Source: an uncultured Treponema sp.
GTDB taxonomy: Bacteria; Spirochaetota; Spirochaetia; Treponematales; Treponemataceae
DNA length: 16,408 nucleotides
Direction of reading: 5' to 3'
Assembly (NCBI GenBank): GCA_945833725.1
Contig: CAMAFU010000018.1
Coordinates: 1 to 16,408 of the forward strand
Position 1 is the first letter of the stretch, and each line of letters begins with the position of its first letter. Below are positions 1-7,545 of the stretch, piece after piece. Under the pieces are notes generated by a model. The model was not told where the DNA came from. It made no database searches and was given only the letters and a program-made list of their open reading frames with translations. Position numbers and translations under genes: made by a program.

Positions 1-102
1 TTCGAAGCTAGGACGGCTTTATAACCAAATAGTGGAGACGACCGACGGAGTCGGGTACTTCCTTTATTTGAATAGTACTACTAATATGCTTTTTCGTCAA
101 AC
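1..102 (-). ncRNA. Candidate small RNA unit A (promoter plus hairpin), cut by the window edge
   Basis: Read on the minus strand, TTGACG (100-95) lies 17 nt before TACTAT (77-72), a plausible sigma-70 promoter with a start near 65. Downstream is a hairpin at 62-34: an inner CCGAC/GTCGG stem with a 3-nt loop, and an outer CTTCC/GGAG pairing. The conserved CTCCACT and AAAGCCG motifs follow before the window ends. The order matches unit B (116-240), so this looks like a tandem paralogue whose terminator lies outside the window. No protein is convincing here. An alternative is that both units are a non-transcribed tandem repeat. The call is inference from sequence pattern only. Confidence 0.3.
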
Positions 103-115
103 CACAAAATAGAAA

Positions 116-161
116 GAGTAAAAATATAGCCGCCCAAGTTTGACCCACTGGAGGCGGCTAT
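116..161 (-). terminator. Intrinsic terminator, minus strand
   Basis: A 9-bp perfect inverted repeat, ATAGCCGCC (126-134) and GGCGGCTAT (153-161), encloses an 18-nt loop. On the minus strand it is followed by ATTTTTACTC. The plus-strand side has no T tract, so the direction is minus. It would end unit B and any read-through from the TPR genes at 454-2451. Confidence 0.65.
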
Positions 162-240
162 TAGTCAAAACAGTGGAGATAACCCGATGTTAGGGTACTC
201 CATTCCTTTTTGGTATACAACAAACACAGTTTTTGTCAAA
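116..240 (-). ncRNA. Candidate small RNA unit B: promoter, hairpin and intrinsic terminator
   Basis: On the minus strand a perfect -35 box TTGACA (239-234) precedes TATACC (217-212) with a 16-nt spacer, giving a predicted start near 205. The body has a hairpin at 201-175 (GGAG/CTCC outside, ACCC/GGGT inside). It ends in the terminator at 161-116, so the predicted RNA is about 90 nt. A 12-codon frame starting ATG GAG TAC follows an AAGGA, but the spacing is too short for normal initiation, so I favour a non-coding RNA. Unit A repeats the same order of elements with changed stem sequence. It could also be the 3' end region of the TPR transcript that starts at 2451. Confidence 0.4.
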
Positions 241-296
241 TAATGAACCGTAAAACAGATTGGGTTCAAGGGCGCACACGGCTTAACGATACGCGT

Positions 297-402
297 TAAG
301 GATTGGAGCACCAGCGCAGCTGTTCCAAAGTGGGGTGAAGCTTGCTTCAGTCCGCTTTGGAATGGAGCGCGTGAGCGCGGAAGTGCGGAAAGCCTGACCC
401 GA
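297..402 (+). repeat. GC-rich three-hairpin dispersed repeat, copy 1
   Basis: This GC-rich stretch starts at GGATTGGAG and ends near GGAAAGCC and GACCCG. It folds into three successive hairpins: CAGC-GCA-GCTG (312-322); a long imperfect palindrome with 19-nt arms, 323-341 and 344-362 (outer TTCCAAAG/CTTTGGAA, inner TGAAGC/GCTTCA); and GCGC-GTGA-GCGC (367-378). The copy at 13196-13272 on the opposite strand keeps the framing motifs and the hairpin positions but not the stem sequences. No protein frame here is convincing. It resembles REP- or MITE-like intergenic elements; I cannot name the family. Confidence 0.6.
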
Positions 403-453
403 AATGTAGCCGGCTTCTGGCGGCGCAATGGAGGGGAACGCCCAAATATTAAA

Positions 454-1089
454 CTACCGGATATCGAGCAGGTAGGTTTTGGCTTTTTCTTCGAACTGTC
501 CGAGATTTACGCACTGCAATTCTTCGGCTTTTTTTATTTCTTCCAGGTATTTTTCTTTATTTCCCAGTTTTGCCCAGGCTAATGCAAGGTTTCCGTGAAT
601 AACGGCAATTTTCGGTTCAAGGCTGGCTCCCTTTTCCAAATATGATACGGCCTTTTCGTTTTGATTTTGCTCAAGATAGAGTGCTCCAAGGCTTGCGTAG
701 GCTTCTCCTTTGTCGGCGTTCATTTCTATGGCTTTAAAATATGACTGCTCTGCCTTGTTAAACTGTCCAAGCATCTGGTAGTTCATTCCTAAGGTTACAA
801 ATCCCCGGTAATCTGGTTTTGTTGCAAGTGCTTTTTCCAGACAGGCTGAAGAATTTTCAAAATCTTCCTGAGCAGCATACACATTTGCAATAAAATTCAA
901 TATAAGTTCTTCTGAATATCTTGTATCGCTTTCCATTGCCTGATTAAAAAGTTCCAGTGCCTTGTCGTACTCTCCTTTTGAAAAGGCTGTAATTCCCTGC
1001 TGTATAAATGTATCGCCCGGCTTTGAGCAGGAAACTAATGAAATTATAAAAATTGCCGCAAATATTAAAATGTTTTTTTTCTGTTTCAT
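454..1089 (-). CDS. TPR-repeat lipoprotein
   Basis: This 211-aa protein has a lysine-rich start and a hydrophobic stretch (residues 7-19) ending in a lipobox L-V-S-C with the lipidated cysteine at 21. It should therefore be a membrane-anchored lipoprotein on the periplasmic side or the cell surface. The rest is nearly all tetratricopeptide repeats (about residues 27-195), with the usual spacing of A-x(2)-Y/F and P residues, for example KGEYDKALELFNQAMESD and LGQFNKAEQSYFKAIEMN. TPR proteins act as scaffolds for protein complexes; no partner can be named. It starts 3 nt after the stop of the larger TPR gene, with GGAG six nt before the ATG, so the two are co-transcribed. Confidence 0.85.
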   Translation of the reverse strand: MKQKKNILIFAAIFIISLVSCSKPGDTFIQQGITAFSKGEYDKALELFNQAMESDTRYSEELILNFIANVYAAQEDFENSSACLEKALATKPDYRGFVTLGMNYQMLGQFNKAEQSYFKAIEMNADKGEAYASLGALYLEQNQNEKAVSYLEKGASLEPKIAVIHGNLALAWAKLGNKEKYLEEIKKAEELQCVNLGQFEEKAKTYLLDIR

Positions 1090-1092
1090 GTT

Positions 1093-2451
1093 TTACTCCA
1101 ACCCTGTAGCCCATCTGGCAAGCCTGTATTCAAAAAACATAGGGCTTTCCATGGCTGTAACTTCGTTGTAATACTTTACTGCAAGGCTTTGCTTGTTTGT
1201 AAGTTCATAGTACAAGGCAAGGTAAAACAAATATTTTCCTTTTTTTGTTCTGTTTGTTTCCTTTTGGATGTTGTTTGCCACATCACCATCGCCACCCCTG
1301 TCGTGATACATTCGGACAAGTTTGTATTCTAATCCCTGTCTGTCTGGAAGTTTTTTCATAAGCTGTTCGGTAAAAGTCCTTATGTCGGCTGTTTTGTTCC
1401 GCTTGTACATGCAGGCACAAATCATCAGTTTGTAAGAAATGCTGTCTGGATTTTTTTTGAGTGCTTCTTCAAAAGCTTTCTGTGCCTCTTCATAACTTCC
1501 CTTTTTCCAGGCAAACATCCCCAACGATTCATAGGCATAGTAATATTTTGGATTTTTTTCTACGACCTTTCTGTAATTTTCCAGTGCTAAATCCACTTTA
1601 TTCTGTTCATCATACAAACCGGCAAGATATGCATAGCCAAGAAAATAATCTGGTTCAAGGGATACGGCTTTTTTCCAGCATTTTTCCGCTCCGGCATAAT
1701 CGCCTGTGTACCTGAGGTATGTGCCTTTATCAAAATAAAAATCTATGTTTTCCGGTTCGTACATAATTGCCTTGTTTATATAATCAAGGGCTTCTCTGTA
1801 TGAACTGTTTTCTGCCGCATATTTTGCAAGATATGCATTTCCCTGCGGATTTTCCGGCTCAAGTTCTATAAGGCGGTTAAAGGCGTCTTTTGCATCCTTG
1901 TCTTTTTCCATGTAGTAGCACATTTTTCCGTAGCCAAATAAAGCTTCTGTATTGTCTTTGTCGGAAACAAGGGCTTTTTTGTAATAATCCCGGGCATTTC
2001 TCCAGTTCTTTTTTAAGGCCTGTTCATCGGCAAGCTCTATATTTGCACTTGCATTGTACGGGTCTTTTGCAAGAATCTGCTTTATGAATTTTGATTTTTC
2101 AGCTTTATTGCCTTCCTTTTTTGCAATCATAAAATTCAATTCAAGAATACCTGTGTCTTCTGGATTTGCGGCAAGAAGTTTTTCTGCTATTTCGCCAGCC
2201 TGTTTTACCTGTCCTGCAGAAAGAAGAAGTGATGCGTGCAGTGCCTGAAAATCTGAATCCCCTGCCAAAGATGGCGGCATGTTTTTAAAAAGTTCAAGTG
2301 CCTGTTCAAGTGAACCGTTTTCCAATACTCTGCTTAATTCCTCGGCAAATTTCATTCCGTCTCCGCCGTTTTGTGCGTAAAGGCCGAATACGGATATGGA
2401 AAAAATTCCAATCAGACAAAGCAAAAGTCTTTTTTTAAATAAATTTTTCAT
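1093..2451 (-). CDS. Secreted TPR-repeat protein
   Basis: I start this 452-aa protein at the ATG at 2451, because it gives a clean Sec signal peptide (K/R-rich start, hydrophobic core about residues 8-24, likely cleavage after YAQ at about 27) and has a GGGGGAAA purine tract just upstream. The in-frame TTG at 2499 would add 16 residues before the signal and is rejected. About five to six contiguous TPR units run over residues 135-336, and looser helical repeats flank them. It should act in the periplasm or at the envelope as a scaffold in a protein complex. It is first in a two-gene unit with the TPR lipoprotein downstream and lies divergent to the 2587 gene. Confidence 0.85.
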   Translation of the reverse strand: MKNLFKKRLLLCLIGIFSISVFGLYAQNGGDGMKFAEELSRVLENGSLEQALELFKNMPPSLAGDSDFQALHASLLLSAGQVKQAGEIAEKLLAANPEDTGILELNFMIAKKEGNKAEKSKFIKQILAKDPYNASANIELADEQALKKNWRNARDYYKKALVSDKDNTEALFGYGKMCYYMEKDKDAKDAFNRLIELEPENPQGNAYLAKYAAENSSYREALDYINKAIMYEPENIDFYFDKGTYLRYTGDYAGAEKCWKKAVSLEPDYFLGYAYLAGLYDEQNKVDLALENYRKVVEKNPKYYYAYESLGMFAWKKGSYEEAQKAFEEALKKNPDSISYKLMICACMYKRNKTADIRTFTEQLMKKLPDRQGLEYKLVRMYHDRGGDGDVANNIQKETNRTKKGKYLFYLALYYELTNKQSLAVKYYNEVTAMESPMFFEYRLARWATGLE

Positions 2452-2586
2452 TTTTCCCCCAATCAACAGTCCCGCAAAAAATCCACCTTCGCGCCCCAAT
2501 TTTTCTCATCAATTTATAATGCGGAAGCCCTGCAAGCTCCTTATAAACTTGTTGAATTTGTCGCGTTCATTAGCTAAACTGACTTA
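2452..2586. promoter_or_regulatory. Divergent promoter region; leaderless-type promoter for the 2587 gene
   Basis: On the plus strand TTGAAT (2552-2557), an exact 17-nt spacer and TAAACT (2575-2580) form a good sigma-70 promoter. Only six nt separate the -10 box from the ATG at 2587 and there is no Shine-Dalgarno sequence, so transcription should begin at or next to the start codon. A second TATAAT (2515-2520, plus) overlaps a TTATAA that can also serve the minus-strand TPR genes, but no good -35 box accompanies it in either direction. Confidence 0.5.
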
Positions 2587-4428
2587 ATGATAAAACATCC
2601 GTTTAGAAAAGTTCTGGGACTTACCGTTTTATACAGTATCATAATTATCGGAATTTTTGTCCTCCAATTTAGAAATCAATCTGAAATTTTTAAAAACATC
2701 GGTTCTTTAAGAATGTCCGCTGCCGAAAAAACTGACTCTGATGGAAATGTTTCGCTGCAAAACACTCTTACTGTTTCTTTTAAGGGTATTTCCTTTTCTG
2801 CCGATGAAACTCATCCTCTCATAATGGAATTTTCCGGCAAAAATCCGCCGGCACCGGAAAATCTTGTATTTTTATCCTGGGAACAAAGCGACAGTTTAAG
2901 TTTTCGCTTTAATTTTTCTCAAAATGTATCCCTTGTTTTTTCTGTAAGTGATGAAACTCCTTCTGCCTCTTTAACGGTTACGGCCATTCTTCCTCAACAA
3001 TGCCGCAGCGTTTCCTTGTTTTATAAACCTGTTTCAGGATTTTCCGTTACAGACCAGACAAAAAAAGGGCAGCTTTTTAGTTCTAAAACCGTTTCTTACA
3101 GAATGAATGCAGGAGAAATTCAAGAATCCCATGTTATTTTTACGAAAAATTCTCTTGCACTTTCCTACAGAAAATACGAAGAATCTTCTGCCTTTACATT
3201 TGCTTCCATTCCTTCCGAAAATCCTCTCTGCCAGAATTCCCTGCTGGAAGAAAATCTTACAAAATTCAAGGCTGATTTAATTGAAAAATGTGAAGCAAAT
3301 TTTTCCGACTCGTTACAAATGTCTGAAAATGCTGTTGCAGCCTATTTGGCAGAAAAATCTTTAAAAGGCGAATTTGCTTCTGCCATGTCCAAAATTCCCG
3401 ATTCCATAAAAAAAGGAAACCGTCGCTCTTACTTAACGGCACCTTATTTCAATACCCTCGTTCAAATGAATAAAAGTCTTGAAATGGCTACGGAAAATAT
3501 TTCTTCCATGGCAGACTCTTCCATTAAAAACAATTCGACTGGTGTTTTTTCGGCTCCGGGTTTTTCTGTTTACGGAGTACTTAACCAAAACAAACAGCAA
3601 ATTCAGCAGCTTGTAAAACTCCTCAAAACTTCAGATGCTCATGTTGCACCAAATCTTGCTGAAGCAACGGGAATTATCCGCTTTTACACGGAACTTTTAA
3701 GAAAAAATTCTCCTCTGGCCGGCGAATTGAAAAGTGCCGTTTCTGAATGTTTAATTCAACTTACAAAATGTTCTGTTCTTTCTGAAAGCGGCTTAGACCT
3801 TTTTGAAAAAGAAATTCCTGCTGGCATTGCCCAAACAGCAGAAACCGGTGCTGTTCTTTACCGCTACGGAAAACTTACGGGAAATATTTCTGAAATGAAT
3901 GCCGGCACAATGATTTTAAACACAATGTTCAGAAAAAATCAGAATATGGATTTAAGGATTCTTGCAAAAATTTATCCTGTCCTTATAAGCGAAAACCCTT
4001 ATTATCCGCACATGGAAGTTCTTGATTATTCTTCAACAAATCCTGTTTGGGCATGGACTTGTTCTTCCGATATAAAATATTCAGAATCTTCAGACGGTTC
4101 TCAGGCAACAATTACTGTAGACTTTTTTCAGGGAGAATCCCATTACATAATAATCAGGGGAATAAAACCTTTCTCCGAAATAGAAATTTACGGGTTGTCG
4201 TTCCATACAGATCATCGTTTTGAAACATACAATTCTTCCGGCTATGTTTACGACAGGGAATCAAAAACTCTGTTCTTAAAATCCCGGCACAAATCGGCAA
4301 AAGAAATTATAAAGCTGGACTTTACACCGGCAAAACCAAAACTTTCTGCCCAGGAATCTTCTGAACCAAAGGCTGCGGCAGAAACTGAACCTTCTACAGA
4401 AAATAACAGAACCGAGGTTGAACAGTAA
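2587..4428 (+). CDS. Membrane-anchored protein of unknown function (613 aa)
   Basis: I do not recognise this family. The protein starts with a short basic segment (MIKHPFRK) and one hydrophobic helix (about residues 9-27), which suggests an N-terminal anchor with the rest outside the cytoplasm. Residues 50-200 and 490-580 look rich in beta strands, as in a beta-sandwich. The middle (about 205-470) looks helical. The last 30 residues are low-complexity and rich in E, S and A. It lies 3 nt upstream of the YunG-like gene and probably shares its message. The ATG at 2587 lacks a Shine-Dalgarno sequence but sits six nt behind a good -10 box. It could be a carbohydrate-binding or envelope-assembly protein, but nothing in it proves this. 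Confidence 0.75.
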   Translation: MIKHPFRKVLGLTVLYSIIIIGIFVLQFRNQSEIFKNIGSLRMSAAEKTDSDGNVSLQNTLTVSFKGISFSADETHPLIMEFSGKNPPAPENLVFLSWEQSDSLSFRFNFSQNVSLVFSVSDETPSASLTVTAILPQQCRSVSLFYKPVSGFSVTDQTKKGQLFSSKTVSYRMNAGEIQESHVIFTKNSLALSYRKYEESSAFTFASIPSENPLCQNSLLEENLTKFKADLIEKCEANFSDSLQMSENAVAAYLAEKSLKGEFASAMSKIPDSIKKGNRRSYLTAPYFNTLVQMNKSLEMATENISSMADSSIKNNSTGVFSAPGFSVYGVLNQNKQQIQQLVKLLKTSDAHVAPNLAEATGIIRFYTELLRKNSPLAGELKSAVSECLIQLTKCSVLSESGLDLFEKEIPAGIAQTAETGAVLYRYGKLTGNISEMNAGTMILNTMFRKNQNMDLRILAKIYPVLISENPYYPHMEVLDYSSTNPVWAWTCSSDIKYSESSDGSQATITVDFFQGESHYIIIRGIKPFSEIEIYGLSFHTDHRFETYNSSGYVYDRESKTLFLKSRHKSAKEIIKLDFTPAKPKLSAQESSEPKAAAETEPSTENNRTEVEQ

Positions 4429-4431
4429 ATT

Positions 4432-4869
4432 ATGGAATACAGTTTTTACGGCTGGGAAACAGAGGATGTTAAGCCTGTTTCCGCTGAATTTTCTTCAATA
4501 AAAAACCAGAGGCACCTTTACGATTTACTGTCAGAAATCTGGTCTTCAAAAACATGCGCGCCACGGCTCAGAGAAAAATGGAATGCCGAAAATAAAACTT
4601 TGGGGCAGTGCTCCATTACTTCTTTTTTAGCTCAGGATATTTTTGGCGGAAAAGTCTATGGAATTTTGCGGGAAGACGGAAATTTTCACTGTTACAATAA
4701 AATTGGCTCCGTAACATTCGATTTAACAAGCGAACAGTTTAAAAACGAAGTTATGGACTATTCACCAAAAACAGAACAGTTTCGGGAAATTCACTTTCAA
4801 AAAGAAGAAAAATACCTCCGCTATAAAATGCTCAAATCATCTCTTTTAGAAAAACTGCACAGTAAATAG
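4432..4869 (+). CDS. YunG-like family protein
   Basis: This 145-aa cytoplasmic protein matches what I remember of the YunG family: the run from SSKTCAPR through GQCSITSFLAQDIFGGKVYG (about residues 38-77), then NFHCYN and FDLTSEQF. Its biochemical role is not established. C60 in GQCS, H86 in NFHC and D97 in FDLT occur in the order Cys-His-Asp, as in papain-like or transglutaminase-like folds. That is my inference, not a family fact. It has no signal peptide. It starts 3 nt after the 613-aa gene, with a weak GAGG upstream, so it is probably translated from the same message. Confidence 0.75.
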   Translation: MEYSFYGWETEDVKPVSAEFSSIKNQRHLYDLLSEIWSSKTCAPRLREKWNAENKTLGQCSITSFLAQDIFGGKVYGILREDGNFHCYNKIGSVTFDLTSEQFKNEVMDYSPKTEQFREIHFQKEEKYLRYKMLKSSLLEKLHSK

Positions 4870-5051
4870 GCGTGATTCAAAAAGTATTTTGCAAATGAAG
4901 GCAAAACCCGGAACTACGAATAATGTGCCAAAAAAATCGCAACGGGATTTTATGTTTTTAAAATAAATTTTCTTTTTTTTATCTATTTTTATTATATTTA
5001 TGATATATTCTTTGTGAATATTTTTTAGTGCCGAATGTACTAGGAGCAACT
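4870..5051 (+). promoter_or_regulatory. AT-rich intergenic region with promoter for the 5052 glycosidase
   Basis: The region becomes strongly AT-rich. An extended -10 box, TG-A-TATATT (5001-5009), predicts a start near 5016 and a leader of about 36 nt carrying the AGGAG at 5042-5046. A weak 6-bp stem, AAAATC/GATTTT (4933-4951), followed by ATGTTTTTA may end the YunG transcript. No -35 box is convincing. Confidence 0.35.
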
Positions 5052-6530
5052 GTGAACAAACGCGACTTTCCGAAAATTCATTTTTATGATCAGGATTTTG
5101 TAGATATTTACGACAAAACATGGGCGTGGCTCAACAACTTCTGGGTAGATCCAAAAACAATGGAAAATTCCCCGGACGGTTATTTTATTTATCCTGAAGA
5201 TGCCGACGGCAAACTTGTTAATACTTCTATTCCCGGTAGCGGAGAATCTGTTGCAAAGGCAGAAATTTCCCAGTTTGAGTCAATTTTTTCTTCTTTCTTT
5301 TTGGTTTATTCCAACCGCAATTATCCGGCAAACCAGAATCTGGACTATTTTTACAGCCGTCAGGAAGAAAACGGTGCAATCCGCTGGAAATACAACCTTA
5401 AAACTGGAGAAGCCATTACAGAGCCAGAAAACCCGGAAGGTGTAGGACTGCCTCTTTTTGCCTGGGCAGAATTCAATCTTTACCACAAATCAGCAAACAA
5501 ACGCCGCATAAAAGAAAAAATGCCTGTCCTTCAAAAATACATGGAATGGATAGACCAGACTTTTAAACAGGAAAACGGTCTTTACGGTGCGCCGATGTCA
5601 GCCAGCACTATGTTCAATTCACCTCGTGGAGAATGTTATTACCCTATAGATTTTAACGCCTGTGTTGCCATTAACTGTGCCCACATGAGTGCTTTAGGCG
5701 ACATTCTTAACGATAAAGAATTAAGTTTTAAATACAAAAAGGCATATTTTTCGTTAAAAACCAGAATTAATTCCCTTATGTGGAGCAGCGAAACAGGTTT
5801 TTACCACGACTTAGACAAAAACGAGCAGCGCATTTCTCAAAAAACAATTGCCGGGTTCTGGCCTCTTCTGGCAGAAATTCCAAACGCTGACAAAGCAGAA
5901 ACTCTTATTGACCATTTGTCTAACCCTACAACTTTCGGCACGGATCATCCTTTCCCAACTTTAAGTGCCGACAGTATGGAATTCAACGAAAATGGCGAAG
6001 GATTCCGGGGAGCTGTAAATCTGGCATTTAATTTTATGGTTATAAAGGGGCTGGAAAAGTATCAGCGTTTTGATTTGGCAAGAGAGTGTGCAATCCGTCA
6101 TCTTTATTATGTTCTTGAAGGTTTACAGCCTGTCGATGGAAAAAAAGGCGATGTTTACGAAGCGTATAAACCGTGTAAAGAAGGCCGGGCCACAATGGAA
6201 TCAAATCCAAACTATCCGCGTACCCGCTATCTTCCGGCAGCAGGACTTTCCACAATCGCCCTTATGATCGAAAATGTTATCGGTCTTTCTATAAGCCTTC
6301 CACGAAAAACCGTAGATTGGATTATTCCGAACCTGGAAATAATGGGTATAGAAAAACTTTCCCTAAAGCGCAACCTTATTACAATTTTAAGCAATAAAAG
6401 TACCCGCGGTTGGGAAATTCAAATGGAAAGCGAAAAACTCTACTATTTTACGATAAATATTCTCGATCAAAAGAAAAAAACACTTCCAATTCCAAGCGGA
6501 AAATGTTCAATGCTTATCGACAAACTGTAA
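5052..6530 (+). CDS. Trehalase/MGH-like (alpha/alpha)6-barrel glycoside hydrolase
   Basis: I choose the GTG at 5052 because AGGAG lies five nt before it; an upstream in-frame GTG at 5028 has no such site. The 492-aa protein has no signal peptide and should be cytoplasmic. Its layout is that of the GH37/GH63/MGH1-like clan of inverting (alpha/alpha)6-barrel glycosidases. Landmarks are YPIDFNA (about residues 197-203), comparable to the PVDLNA segment of trehalases; GEGFRGAVN (about 315-323), comparable to the Y-W-R-G-P segment of MGH enzymes; and a C-terminal region like NYPRTRYLPAAGLSTIAL. The substrate cannot be read from sequence; an imported plant or host oligosaccharide is likely given the neighbouring GH43 and kduI genes. 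Confidence 0.75.
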   Translation: MNKRDFPKIHFYDQDFVDIYDKTWAWLNNFWVDPKTMENSPDGYFIYPEDADGKLVNTSIPGSGESVAKAEISQFESIFSSFFLVYSNRNYPANQNLDYFYSRQEENGAIRWKYNLKTGEAITEPENPEGVGLPLFAWAEFNLYHKSANKRRIKEKMPVLQKYMEWIDQTFKQENGLYGAPMSASTMFNSPRGECYYPIDFNACVAINCAHMSALGDILNDKELSFKYKKAYFSLKTRINSLMWSSETGFYHDLDKNEQRISQKTIAGFWPLLAEIPNADKAETLIDHLSNPTTFGTDHPFPTLSADSMEFNENGEGFRGAVNLAFNFMVIKGLEKYQRFDLARECAIRHLYYVLEGLQPVDGKKGDVYEAYKPCKEGRATMESNPNYPRTRYLPAAGLSTIALMIENVIGLSISLPRKTVDWIIPNLEIMGIEKLSLKRNLITILSNKSTRGWEIQMESEKLYYFTINILDQKKKTLPIPSGKCSMLIDKL

Positions 6531-6673
6531 ATTGCTTTTCTATGGGAAACAGCAGACAAAAGCCTGTCGTTTCCCAAACGCCCTGGTGCTCTTCCTATCT
6601 TTGCCGCAACCATAGGAAAATTCAGTTTCCGAGAATTGAAGCAAGGTAGTACGCTCTTTGCACCAGTCAGGAA
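6531..6673. repeat. Convergent intergenic region with two hairpins
   Basis: A long hairpin at 6544-6575 has 14-nt arms (outer GGGAAAC/GTTTCCC, AAAA loop, two mismatches). A second lies at 6592-6618 (TTCCTAT/ATAGGAA, 13-nt loop). Neither is followed by a T tract on either strand. They sit between convergent genes and may still stall polymerase from both sides. The frame of the glycosidase stays open for about 47 codons after its stop. Confidence 0.45.
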
Positions 6674-7306
6674 TTAAAACAACTGTCCCGGCAGAACAAG
6701 CTTTTCTTTGTAAGGAAATTTGGATTCAAACTCCTTAAACTCTTCGATTTTTTCTTCTGCTGCAAAATAGCCTTTGGGCGGTTTATAAGTTGCTTCAATG
6801 CCGTTTAAATAACCGGGAATAAGCTCTTTTGCAAGAAAATATGGAACTTCCCCGTCTTTTGGCTCACAGTAATAGTGAATATTCATACTACTAGCCAAAG
6901 AAAAGCCGCCGTATTTGTAAAAGTCTATGTTGCCTTCCATACAAACAAAACCAACTCCTAAGTTTTTAGCTTTTTCCAGCGAAAAATTTAACAGCTTTAA
7001 ACCATACCCCTGCCTCTTGTATTGCGGATGAATACTTATAGGTCCGAAAGTCCAGGAAGGAATTTTTTCGCCGTTTTCAAGACAAAGCTCTGCCTTAGAA
7101 TACATTACATGCCCGATAATTTTTCCTTCAAGTTCCATAACAAGGGAAAGTTCCGGAATAAAATCAGGATTGTTTCTGTAACAGTGCAAAACAAAATGTT
7201 CCGTGCAGCCCGGTCTGTACACATTCCAGAACGAATCTCTGGTAAGATTTTCAACAGTTTCAAAATCGCGTTTTTCTTCGACGCGGATAATAACATTTGA
7301 GTTCAT
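6674..7306 (-). CDS. GNAT family N-acetyltransferase
   Basis: This 210-aa protein carries the acetyl-CoA binding motif of GNAT enzymes: a beta-4 strand WTFGPISIHP (about 85-94) followed by R-Q-G-Y-G (98-102) and an amphipathic helix. The FYKYGGF segment (129-135) is the usual end of the fold. It resembles the YhbS-type cytoplasmic acetyltransferases, which move an acetyl group to an amine on a small molecule or protein; the acceptor is unknown. The last 60 residues extend past the core and may shape the substrate site. GGAG lies six nt before the ATG. It is the only minus-strand gene between 2587 and 11396. A terminator on its own strand lies about 125 nt upstream. Confidence 0.85.
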   Translation of the reverse strand: MNSNVIIRVEEKRDFETVENLTRDSFWNVYRPGCTEHFVLHCYRNNPDFIPELSLVMELEGKIIGHVMYSKAELCLENGEKIPSWTFGPISIHPQYKRQGYGLKLLNFSLEKAKNLGVGFVCMEGNIDFYKYGGFSLASSMNIHYYCEPKDGEVPYFLAKELIPGYLNGIEATYKPPKGYFAAEEKIEEFKEFESKFPYKEKLVLPGQLF

Positions 7307-7430
7307 TTTTATCTCCAGATATTTTTTTATGAGCTAAAAAAGTACCTCGAAAGACCGCCCAAAAAGAAATAATCTTTCAAGGCACTAAACAATGAACCAA
7401 ATTTTGCCAGATATAAACATCCAGCCTCCC

Positions 7431-7456
7431 ATAAAAAACTGCCTTAGCGGCGAGTT
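7431..7456 (-). terminator. Intrinsic terminator, minus strand
   Basis: On the minus strand AACT-C-GCC (7456-7449) pairs with GGC-AGTT (7443-7437) around a 5-nt loop with one bulged base, followed by four further T residues. No protein gene on that strand ends just before it, so it fits a short RNA or an attenuator. Confidence 0.55.
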
Positions 7457-7499
7457 AAAATAATGAAGTTTACAACTTCAAGTGGAGAGCATTATAACA
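7431..7499 (-). ncRNA. Candidate small RNA or leader attenuator upstream of the GNAT gene
   Basis: On the minus strand an extended -10 box, TG-T-TATAAT (7499-7491), predicts a start near 7484. It is followed by CTCTCCACT, a perfect TGAAGTT/AACTTCA hairpin (7480-7464) and an intrinsic terminator at 7456-7431, giving an RNA of about 50 nt. No good -35 box is present. CTCCACT, GCCGC and the terminator come in the same order as in unit B (116-240). The GNAT gene lies downstream on the same strand, so this may be either a free small RNA or a leader whose terminator controls that gene. Confidence 0.4.
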
Positions 7500-7545
7500 C
7501 AACGACAGAAAAAAAACATTCGCCCTGCTTTCTGTACCGGAAGAT

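Noticed and set aside
1..240. tRNA, tmRNA or integron attC sites suggested by GTGGAGAY and GTTAGGG strings
   Set aside because: The stem-loop sizes do not fit a T-arm (3-nt loop in place of 7), no anticodon arm is present, and the palindrome is too short and lacks the paired R and L boxes of attC.
165..428. 87-codon open frame on the minus strand
   Set aside because: It runs through the GC-rich three-hairpin repeat and into unit B, shows no protein-like conservation or domain, and has no ribosome binding site.
4846..5121. 91-codon minus-strand frame across the AT-rich gap before the glycosidase
   Set aside because: The lysine- and isoleucine-rich translation reflects AT-rich DNA and it overlaps both flanking genes and the promoter.
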